From the NCBI RefSeq assembly GCF_040939455.1, contig NC_134117.1:61774501-61838500 (forward strand): a DNA stretch of 64,000 nt. Reading direction: 5' to 3'. Below, piece by piece: positions 39,901 through 51,256 of this stretch. The notes beneath the pieces were generated by a model. That model had not been told where the DNA came from. It did no database searches and was given only the letters and a program-made list of their open reading frames with translations. Source of the DNA: Microcebus murinus (taxonomy: Eukaryota; Chordata; Mammalia; Primates; Cheirogaleidae). Position 1 is the first letter of the stretch. Every line of letters begins with the position of its first letter. Both the position numbers and the translations under genes were made by a program.

Positions 39901-42900
39901 ACAGCAATAGCGGCCCAGGACACAGGTCATCAGGATGAAGAGAGGTGCTCGTGGGACTCAGAATCGTTTGGCCCCCACGTAGATAAAGGGAAGGTTTTGC
40001 CAGGTTAGGAAGCAAGGACCAGTGGAGCATCACACGGGGTTCTATTCTGTCCATCTTCTCATGCCCTGCTTAGCTGAGGGCTTCCACGAAGCCTGGTTGT
40101 CACCATCATAATAACTTGCCAGCTGAGCGCTGGCTTTGTGCCACCCTCGCACCTGTTATCTCACTGATCCTCTCGCTAAAGCTCTGGGGAGATATTTTCA
40201 TCCCAATATCACAGACACTGAAAATATAATGGTTCCCAAGCCTAGACATCCACCTCCATCTGAGCCCCACATGGCGATGGATCTCTCCCCCTGGCTGTCC
40301 CAGGGCACCCCAACCCCTCCTGTCCAAAACTGAAGGCATCATGCTCCTGCCCCTTTTCTCCTAGATTTCCTGACTCGGAGAGATACCATTGTCCTCCCCA
40401 CAGAACATGCCAGAAACCTGGACACATCTGGACACCTCCTGCCTTTATCCTCATACCTGCATGCAGTCTGCCCCAAGTGCTGGCAGAGGGCTCACTGTGA
40501 CTTCCCTGTCACAGAACTCTGCATTCCAGTCCAAGCAGACCATGCACTGCTCCCTAGGAACACCCCAAACTTTCTTGCTACTCTGTCTTGGCTCAGAATG
40601 TCACTGTCACAAAGGAAGACCTGCGTCCCCCGTTCTCCTCCACGAGCCTGGACCAGCCCATGAAGCTCTGTCTCTCAGGGACCCCCTGGAACCTTCTGTG
40701 AGACCCTCCTGTGTAGTGAGCAGTTTTGTCCTGTCCATGTCTTGTCTCCCAAGTGACACTGTCTGCTACCTGGGCTCAGGACAAGCTGACCATAGCGTGT
40801 GGTGAGGGAGGGTGCTCTGGGGGCCCTGCAGATAAGAGGTCAGAGGGTGTTGCTGTCAACTCCACCTGCAGCCAACACAGAGTAAGGGCTATGCCAGGCA
40901 TTTTTATAAGTCCCCTTACACCTTTCATCCTCAAAATTGCCCTAGGACACGCAGATCTTCTGTGGTTTCTCCCACAAAACACACATCTCATCAAGAGGAA
41001 CCAGGAGACAGACCAGAAAGCAGGCAGTTTCTACAAAATAAATGGTTTATACCTGAAAATGGCAAGATCGTAAAAGATGAAGACAGAGGAACTGTTCCAG
41101 GTTTGAAAAGATTAAAGAGGTAGGACAACTAAATGCACTACCTACTTGTAAATTAGATCCTGCACCAGAAAAGTCATTTTTCCATTTGCCCTAAAGAACA
41201 CTGCTTGGACAATTGGGAATTTTTGAATCGGCTCTATAAGTTAGATCATCGCACTGTAGTAATGTTAAGGTCCTCATTTTGGTCACTGTCCTCACATTAC
41301 ATGAGAGAATACCTTCATTTTTAGGTAACACTCACGGACACACTCGAGGTAAATCATGCATGGCTGCAACTTCTGGGAATGAGTCACAAAGGAAAATAAT
41401 AACGTGCATATACATGGAGAGAGAGAAAGAGGGTGCACTCATGGGAAAATGTAAAGATTTCAGGAAACTGGGGAAGGGTTACAGAAGTTCCTTGTGCTGT
41501 TGCTTGTTTTCGTGTTTTGTAACTTTCCTCCAACAGTGAAATAAAGGCATTTTAGAAAATATTCTATGAGGAAGGTCCCGAAGCCTCATTTGGCAGTGGA
41601 GGAAACAGAGGCACACACAGACACAGGAACAGCCCCCAGGGTGCACAGCGAGTAAGTGACAGAGCTGAGATTCCAACCCAGGCGGTCTGCCTTGCCAGGT
41701 CCCGCTCTGGCCACTAGGCCATCCTCCCTCTACAACACTGAGCAACCCTCTTTGCCAGGGACCTCCACCTCACCTCCCTCTGCTGCGGCTCCTCGTGGGA
41801 GGCGTTCAGCACTGCAGAGAGCATCCTCCGCACCAGGTCCGGACTGCTTGAGGTCCGCAGGGTGAAGGCAAAGAATTTGTAGAGGAAGGCCTAGGGTGGT
41901 GGGAGGGGGAGTTCAGGGATAGTGAGGAATGAGGCCAGGGCAGCTGGGGGGGGGCCCTAAGATTCCACACCCTTCAGCCCTCACTTTCCCAGCATCCTGT
42001 CCTCCATGCCAGCCACCTCCCTCCCCCGGTCTCCACAGGATCTCTGAATAAGTCACAATGTGACAGGGCAGGGTTTCAAGCTAGAGGGAGGAGAAGACTG
42101 CATTTCTAACTCCTCAGCCTCTCAGGGGAGGGGCCTCGTGCCATCAGGAACCTTCCCTTGTCCACACTCTGCCCAGGTCCAGCCAGAAATGGAAACAGCG
42201 CCTCACATTCGCATAACGTGGAAGTCACCACCGCATCATCAAATAAGGGCATCTCCCTCCTCTCTCTCTCCCTCCTCTGAGTGTCATGACCCTGTCCCTG
42301 CTGACGGGCCTTCGTGCCCTGTCTACCCTGCACTGCTGAGAGGTGTGTGCTGTGCCTGCTCGCCCCCCAGGGCCTTGGCGTTTCCTGTTTTCTCCACCTG
42401 CTTCTCCCGTCCCTGGGCCTGCAAAGGGCCATGTCCCTCTCACAGCTCAGACACTGCCTTAGGAGCCTCCCCTGGGCTCCCGGCTCCTCTCCAGCAACCG
42501 CAAGGCGCTTTCCTTCAGACCTCGCCACAGCCACTGACATCTCCCTTCTGCATCTGTCATGTCAGCTCCTGGCTCTCCACCCCACATCTCTGACCGGAAA
42601 GGAGCTCAGAAGCGCTTCTCAGGAGCACCGTGTGCCTCGCCCTTCACCAGTGCCCAAGGCAGCGTCTGACACAGCGCTCACAGGACGTGCCAGTGGTTCA
42701 ATGACGTCTCACCTGCGCTCAGCTCAGCCCCTAAGGCCGCTGCCCACGAGCGCCTCTCCCCTCTCTGGGAGAGGCTGCTGGTGCCCCTGCAGACCCGAGG
42801 GTCCTTCTCTCTGGTGGCTGCAGCCTTCCCAAGAGCGCTGCCCCACGTCCGTGGCGGCCTCCTTGCCCGGAACTGCCTGGGAGTTGAGTCCCCCCTCTCC

Positions 42901-45900
42901 GCGCCTTGCTCCAGAACAGCCACAGAAGTCAGTGGCTCAGGGGTGGGGGCGAGAGGGTAGGCACAAACACCCCCTCCCTGGGCTCCAGGCAGGAGAGGCT
43001 GCAGTGCGACTTCCCTGCAGAGCTCCCACGGCAGCAGACACCCTCGCTCAGCTTCTGCCCTCTCCTCCCCTGCTTCCTTCCCTCTGCTCCAGCTTTCTGA
43101 GGCTGCTCCCCAGAGACCTCACTGCACAGGAATCTCCACCTCAGGCTCTGCCTCCACAAAGCCTGACCTGAAGCTCCTACTTCTCTGCTGGGCTGGCGAA
43201 TTCCTGTTCATCTTCCCAGACAGATAGACTCCTCTGCAGGGGGCCAATCTACCCACGTTGCCCAGTGCTGAGGGGCTGCACAGAACGCTAGACTTTTGGT
43301 GCAAAGCCAGGACTGTCCTCAGTAAACGGGTGAGCTACTCTAGGAAACTTCTCTGTTCAGCGCCACACAGAGGCCCAGGAGCAGTTCCCTGTGGCCATTT
43401 ACTCAGCTATGCACTCAGGCTGACGAGGGACTTCTGAAGGCAGGGTCTGGGTCTTCCATACGCTACCCAGAGCCCAGCACAGTGCCTGTTGTGCCGTGGG
43501 CACTCCGTGCATGTTTCAAATTGCTGAATTTTTAGATGGGGAATCCTGCTTGCTTTACTTTGCATTTCTAATCATACCCTCCACAAAGGCCTGCATACAC
43601 CAGGTATTCATAAATCCTTGTCAACAACAGGAGAGCAACCAGCCAGTCCTACAAATGAGGACTCTTTCCTAGAGACCCTTCCTAAGCCCAGATGAAGTGT
43701 TGCTCAGTGACAGGAAAACAAGATTAGGAACTGAAACCTGCATCCGAGTGCCGGTCCCACCAAGCATTTGCTTCAGACTCTAAGTTCCCCCGGATTCTGT
43801 CTGTTCACTGTGGACACGAGGATAGTGACAGTGACAGGGTCGTTTAGCCTTTGGACTTTACAAGGCACCTGCACAGGGATCCTCCGGTTTCATCCTGGTC
43901 AACTCTCCTGAGATGAACAGTTATTTCTGCCTCTTCCCAAGGGAGGCAGCTGAGACCTCCCAGATCTTAGGACATTTGCCGCCGGAGCGCTTGGAAGAGC
44001 TGGGGACGGGACCCAGGCCTTCCCCAACACAGACCTCGAGCTCTCAGAGGGAGGTTCCCCAGCTTCTTACTCAGCCCTGGACCCCCAACACCAAGCACGA
44101 TCCCTAATCCATGGGATGCTCTCAAACATTAAGGGATTAACTTCCGCATCTGAGTTGAGGGGCAATAACCTTAACACGTCACGCAAGCGCCAGCTGCACT
44201 CTGCTCCACACCAGCTGGGGGCCAGAGAAGACGACAGATGGCACCGTGCTTGAAGAAGCCTAAACACCATGCACATGTCACACGCTCGAGCTTACTCATG
44301 TTCCTGGTGACACACCAGCTCCCTGACCTCCTGTCCCTTAGTGCCTAGGGGCCCGGGGACTCCGCTGTGCTCTTCCTCCACAGCCTGTCCTCATGAGCAC
44401 GTCCACAGCCCTTCGGGCCAGGCGCCTCCACCACCCGCTCCACCCAAGCACGGCCCTCCCCTCCCCAGCCACACACACAGACGCACCTTCTGTTCCTCCT
44501 CGTCACTGCCATTTTCTATCCTTTCCAGGGTGGTCACAGTCTGTTGCTCCAGCCAGCTGTCATCACTGATGGCCTCCAGTGACCTGCTATAAAACTGAGG
44601 AAGAGGAAGAGAGAAGAGGCCCACTCAGAACTGTGGAAGGGCTTTCTGCACCTGGAAGTGGGGGAAGAAAGAATCTAGCAACAGGGGGTGCTATCTGGAA
44701 AGAGGGAGAAAGAGTTCTAGAAACGGGAAGAGCTGAAAAACCAGGGGCAAAGGTGTGGTCAGGACAGAGAATGACAATACAGTGACAAGGAAGGTAATGC
44801 CACCCGCACGTGGAGGCAGGCCCCTTTCCAGTTGACAAGCCCCTCTCCCATATTATCCTGTTTGCTTCTGGTGATAGGACTGAACATTCCCATATGACAG
44901 ACGGAGTAGCTGAGGTCTAGAAAGGTGAAACCGCTTGCCCAAGGACACCCCACCAGGGCTCCTCCCTTCCCTCTCCATGGAAGGAGGGGCCTTGAGAGCG
45001 AAGAGGGAGGTTGGGGCTGAGAGCAGAGTCTGAGACTCTGCTGAAGGCACCAGGAGCACAGGTGCCAGAGCGAGGTTCCTGTGCTAAGGGAGGTCCCTTG
45101 ATGGTGGGGTCCCAGGGACTCTCCTCACTAAGGGCCCTGAGGAGGAAGCCACACTGGGGGAGTGAGGGGTCTCAGGGAGGGCTCACCTGGAGCAGCCTGT
45201 CCTCCCACTCCTCCTGATCCAGGCTCTTCTCTGTGTGTTCTGTGACAGGAGAGAGCATGGCTGCTACCAAACCAAGGGCCCAGCAAGAAGAGAGCCCATG
45301 CTGGAACACTAAACTGGGGGCCACAAGCCCAGCCTCTCGGCTCCTTCTCACCACAATTCTACACCAGAACTGCTGTCCCACTTCTCAGAGGCCCCAAGGT
45401 GAGAGCAACAATCACAAGTCAAACACACAGCTGGTTAATGTCCAAGAAGGATTCGAATCTGGGTCTTTCTGGTCCCAAGGCCCAGCCTCCCCTGGTCCTC
45501 CAGCACTGGAAGGGGCAGCAGTTGGTCTGGGAACTCTGGAGCCACAGAGCTCTGGCCTTCCCGTGCGCACACCCATCCAGACAGCACCCAGGGCAGAGGG
45601 GCTGGTCCCAGTGCTCCCGCCCCAGGGAGTCTCGCCCTATGCCTGAGGACTCCCGCCTTTCGAGAGTGAGCCCACTGCCCAGCTCCCTTCCTCCAGCTCC
45701 CACTGTCCCTCACCATACAGCATCTGCAACATCTGGGGGATCTCCGTGCTCCACAGCTGGTCCACGTCTGCGCTGGCGACAAGGCGCAGGGCGGTGATGG
45801 GACCCAGGGCTTGGAGGAGCCTCAGGGAGCTGACTCCAAATGTGTTCTCGCGATAGGGCTTCACAGCATACAGCTGGCAGGCGAGAGAAGCCCCAGGAGA

Positions 45901-48900
45901 CGCAGAAGGATGAAGGGGAGGGAAGGAAGAGCATGAGAACAAACCCACGGGACGGCAGAGCCCAAGCTCAGCACTCCTGTTCTTCTCCACCTGCGCCCGT
46001 GTTCCCTGCATGCCCTCAGCTGTCCCTGCTCTGCGATACTGCCGCCGACCATGGGTGGGGGCCAGACAGCAACTGCTCTGCTGAGTCCCTTCCCCGATAG
46101 GCTCCTCTGTTAGTGCACGGTCACTCCTCACTCTGGATGGCGAGGTCATCCCCAGGGTCACCGCTCTCACTCACACTGTGAATAGCTCAAGGGCAAGTAC
46201 AAGGGCCATCTGTCCCTTGTCTGTCCATGGGTTCATAATGTCTAGCACAGTGCAGGGCCAGTAGAGAAACTAAAAATGTACTTGCTGAGAAAATGAGCTC
46301 TGGAAAGGCACGGGGATTGGCCCAAGTTCACAGACAGAAGCTCACAAGGAGGACGCAACGGAGATGGCTGGGCTTTCCCCATCTGCCATCTCTCAGGTTC
46401 CGCGGGCCCCAGCACCTGTGCCCAGTGCCCCCTCCAAGCCCTGTAGCCTGGGCTGCCCCTGCCCAGGGCCTCCAGGATCCCTGGCCCCAGCTCCTTATTC
46501 TATCCCCAGGGCAATGGCTGGGACAGCGCAGGATGCAGCTACTGTGGAACAATCCGGTAGACAGGTAGACAGCGGGAGATGTCCATCCTGGCATCACTTA
46601 CCACCAGATGGCTCAGCAGGTGCTGTGGGGAGACGAACTCAGGCGCTACATCAAAGAGGTGATGAAGGAAGAGGACAGCGTCAATGTAAGCTCCAGGGGT
46701 CCCACCTCCATTCCCAGCCAGCAGCCCACCCTCTGCAGGGCAGGGGAGGGGCACAGGCACCGTGGAGAAGGTGAGCCTTGAGACCCGGACATTGCCACTC
46801 AGCCTGAAGCACAAACACTGCAATTCCAGCTGACAGAATAAACCATCACCCACTCAGTGTGGAGCGGACACCCTCACCCCATCCCTTACTCCACTGGGAT
46901 GAAAGGTGAGGGGTGGGGAGTGTAGAGTGAGGCCAGAGGTGGGGCACCGGAGGCACCAAGGTGGGGATGCTGTGTACACCCACTGCGGCACATGATCATT
47001 ACCACTCCTGGCCTCCAGGGTTGCAAAATGAGATGGGAAGGCCAGAGGGCCTGTGGGGGGCAGCTATCTTGCAAAGAAGGCTCCTTTCCTCCCCTGCTGA
47101 GGGCCAATGGGCTCGGGCTGTGGCCCTAACCCTTTGCAAACAGGACTGAGGAGTGGGGTTCCCAGCCTTAGCACAGCACAGACCCAAACCCTCATGCTCA
47201 CAGGATTCACCTGGGCCTACCCCTCCCATGCCTGGGGCAGCCCCAGTGCCTGTGGTCGACCAACCCCCCACCGTGGTCTCCCCTCCCTGTACTTACTCCT
47301 GACATAGAAGCTGCTGAGGTAGGGGGGCTGCCCCAGCGCTTGTTCCCTCAGAGCCACCTCTGTGGCTGTGTCACTCAAGACCACGAAAGCTGAGATGTTG
47401 CCGGGCTCACATAGCATGCTGATAAGAACGGGCAAGGACACCTGGGAGGGGATGTGCCAGAAGGTCAGTGCCAGCCCTGACTCATACCACCACGTGACCT
47501 CCAACCCCATGACCTTGGGTTCTTGTCTTGCAGGAACCTATGAGGCCTGCAGCCGCCTCTTCCCCAGACTGGCCTATGCTGTCTGTCTCTGACCCTGCCT
47601 CTCTCTCCTCTCACCCCATCTTGGTAAAATGTCACCATGGTCCTTATTAAAATAACACCAGGAAGGACTTGATCAGACAGAGGGCTTTCTTGAAATTTTG
47701 AATGGTATGACTTTGTCATTGCCTTCACTGGGGAACATTCCATAGGCAGAAGAAACACGAGATGTCAGGACTCAGGGCTTCATGGGAGGGAAAGTGGCTG
47801 CCTGCAGGGAGGACAGGACCTCCCAGCAGGGCCCTCCCTGGCCTCTTGCCCCCTCCATAGCACAGCAGCTCCCAGGGCCCCCAGGGACACTTGGAGGCTG
47901 CTGTGAGCAGACAGGGCATACCATATCCCCCTTTCGTACATAAGGGGAAAGTCAGCCCATAGAGCAATTTGCTCAAGAAGTCACAGCCAGACGCTGGCAG
48001 AGGGACTCCAACTCCAGACTCACCACCCAGCGACAATCATGTACTCCCCTGAACCCCTTCTTGAGGAGGCCCAGGCCCTGGAGCGGGAAGAGACGGAAGT
48101 GGACAGGAGTGGAAGAGAGAGGACAAGGGGGAGATGGAGGGCAGGGAGAAGAAGGCAGTCTGGGGGACAGAGGAGTGGGCTGGGAGCCAGGAGAGGAGGA
48201 ATGCAGAGGCCTGTGTGACCCCAGCTATTTGTACCGTCTGCAGGACTTTCAAAGACATGAGTCCAATGTCCGCTTCATCCTGGAGGAAGAAAAAAAGAAC
48301 TACAATCTAGAAGCAATGCCCGCTGACCTGCATGGGACAAGGTTTCCCGGGGCCACTGACCAGGTTTGGGAAGGGCAAAGTCCCCAGACCCCAGTCCTGC
48401 CGGCCCAGCCCCCTGTCCCTGCTCTGCTCCGCACCCTGCCCTTTCTCTCTCCCCTCCCCTCAGCCATTCTGCTGCCTCAGGCACCCTCAGGGCTGGCCCT
48501 GCTCACCGAGGAGTCCCACTGGCTGAGCTTCAGGAGGTAATCTATGACTACCCTGCCCTCCGGAAGGCTCAGGTAGTCACGCTGCCCCAGCGCCTCCAGG
48601 AACCTCACGAGGGCCATGCGTGCCTGCAGGGTCAGAGAGCATCACATGCAACACAACAACAGACCTCAGGGACACCATCTGACCCCTTGGGTTCCAAGTG
48701 AGGACACAGAGCACCTCAGCAAGTTAGGGAGGACTTCAAGGAACTCAGGTCTCCTGAGTCCAAGTCGACTGTGACTCTTCAGTGGACTCTGTGGCCATGA
48801 CAGAGCACAGTCACTGAACCTGAACACTTCCAACACTCCCTGAAGTTCTCACTGACATCCCTGCCACCGTCCTCCTGGAGGACTCTGAGCGCAGGGCTTG

Positions 48901-51223
48901 TCCACACCATGTGCCCCACATGGTGTCTACATGGTGTCCTAGGTGTCTACATAGAGGGAATCTGAGTCCAGGAACGGGACTTGGGCCCCTGTCTTTCAAG
49001 ATGATGCCACTGTCCTACATTTGGCGCTCACAGTCACAGTACCATCTTCTTGCTGTCCCTATGCTTTGTCCCACACAGTCAGAGCTGGGAGTCCCTACTG
49101 TCTGCGACCCTGGCTGTGGAGCTTGTTCGAAGTACAGCTGCTCAGCCCCACCCCACACATGACACCTGAGGCTCTTCTCCCTCAGCAAACTGTGCATCCA
49201 GGCACTGAGGAGTGTCATCTGGAGCTCCATGGCTCCCCTGAGGACACCACAGTGCTGCCCAGAGCAAAGGCTCCGAAGGAGGCAAGTGGGAAACACCTTT
49301 CTGCACTCAAACTCTTCCTGGGCTTTGAAAACTCCAATGTATCCCGAGGGAAAGTCCTGAGGCTAGGACAGGCTTGGACAGCCCACCCTCCCTTCCTCCT
49401 CCTTTACTGCCCCCCCACCCTCCGTGAACAAGACCACAAGGTCTCAGAGGCAATGGCCCTCCCAGCACAAACACGCAGCCCTTCAGCTCACTGGTCTTCG
49501 ATCCTTCTGTATCACTGAAGTAACCGAAGCCAGCACCTCCCTCTTCAGCGTTTCCGCTTGTGGTGCTAGAGAAAACACAGGCATGCAGCCAAAGGTCAGC
49601 TTCCTCCCCCTCCTCTGCTGCTTCAGGTGACATAAGACACACAGGTGGGAGGACTTCCAGGTACAGTCTCGGCCTTCAGAGGCCAGGTGGCATCTTCATG
49701 GTGTCTGTCTCTGCCACCCCTCTGCCTGCCAACTGCACTGAGATCAACCAGCCTAGATGGAAAAGTGCCCTGAAGCGGTCCTCTCATCAAGCTGGTATTG
49801 GAGCCTCCACCCTTGCCAGCCTCCCGTGGCTGCCCACACAGATGCCCCTGTGCAACCAAGCTGTGATCCCACCCTCTGTGTCTCAGCCTGTAGACCTTGA
49901 TCCAGGCTCTTCTTCACTGTGAGCTCCCTCTCCTAGCCATGGTGACAACTCTTTAACCTGCCTTTGGTCCATCCCCTCCATGAGCCCATCCCAGCCCCTG
50001 AGGGATCCCTCCTTGCATTCCTGCCCAGCATCATCATGCACCTGTTTCAGCAACTTAGTGCACGTGGCCTGGCATCATTCCCCTGCATGAACAGCCTCAC
50101 CTTCCTGTCCACCAGCGAGCTCATGGACAGCGGGAAAGGATTCATCCTCATGTGTGTGCCTCAGTGCCCAGCACTGTGTCGCCCGCACACACAGTGTTTA
50201 ACATAAGCAGGTGACTGCAGGTAGAGCCCATTCTTCCAGACCATAGTCATAGATAAACTACCATAACCACTTGCATGGCTAGGGCACTTGTAAGCACACC
50301 ACATACTGTCAGTTCATTTAACCTCACTAAAACCCCCTAAAGAGAGGTAATTTTTTTATCACCATTTTTCAGAAGAAGTCATAGAGGCACAGAATCAAAA
50401 AGGGTTTGCCCAAAGCTGCACAGCTAGTAAGAGGCAAAGCCAAGATTTGAACCCAGTGAGTTCACTTTGAGTTTAAAACAGTGCTTTTAACTAGTAGACT
50501 TGACTGTTGCCCAGAGAAACAAATCTCCTAGGAAATAGCAAGTCCTGGAACCCAGGGCCTCCACCCCATCACACTCACCTCCATGGATCACCTCCCTGAA
50601 GGCCTCAAGTGCTGCCAGCACTGTGGGCTCCTCTTCTGCGGTTATTGCCCTCTTCAGAACATGGACTGTGGTGTCCAGGCATAAGTGGCCTATCCGGAGG
50701 GTGTGAAGACAAGAGACTTATAGAAGTGTGTGTGGCAGGGAATAAGTAGGAGGATATCATGCTTCCAGCAACCACTAAGGACATGGCTGGATAAATAAGG
50801 GGCCATCAGGATGGAGAAAGGAAGGAGGAAGGTAGAGAACCAGTGTCTGTCCGCATCACCGTGTGCCAGACGCTCTCCCTGAGCCAGACCTTGGCCCTCC
50901 CCTGCCCCCTGTATTCCCTGCCCTAGGCCAGCACACTGTACTCATCAGTGCTGAAGTGACATTATTTGACTTTATTCTGAGCTGCAGGTTCCCACAGAAG
51001 AAAGGGAAGTAAGTCCCAGGCTATGTGATTGGAAACCAAAGGAGTGGGGGGCCAATGCCTGTGCCCTTTCAGATCCATTTCATTTCACACAGAGCTCTCA
51101 GGAACTCCTTTGCCTCTTATCTAAAAGGATGGAAGCCCCCAGGAAGACTTTGGCCCCATTCCAGTCTTGGAAGAGGCAAAACGGTCCTGAGTACACATAC
51201 ATACTCATACACAAGTGCATGCA

Positions 51224-51256
<33 letters not shown>

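Noticed and set aside
42314..43171. 285-codon plus-strand open frame
   Set aside because: GC-rich intron, Ser/Pro/Leu-rich composition, no domain, no splice or promoter support; such frames are common by chance in this base composition.
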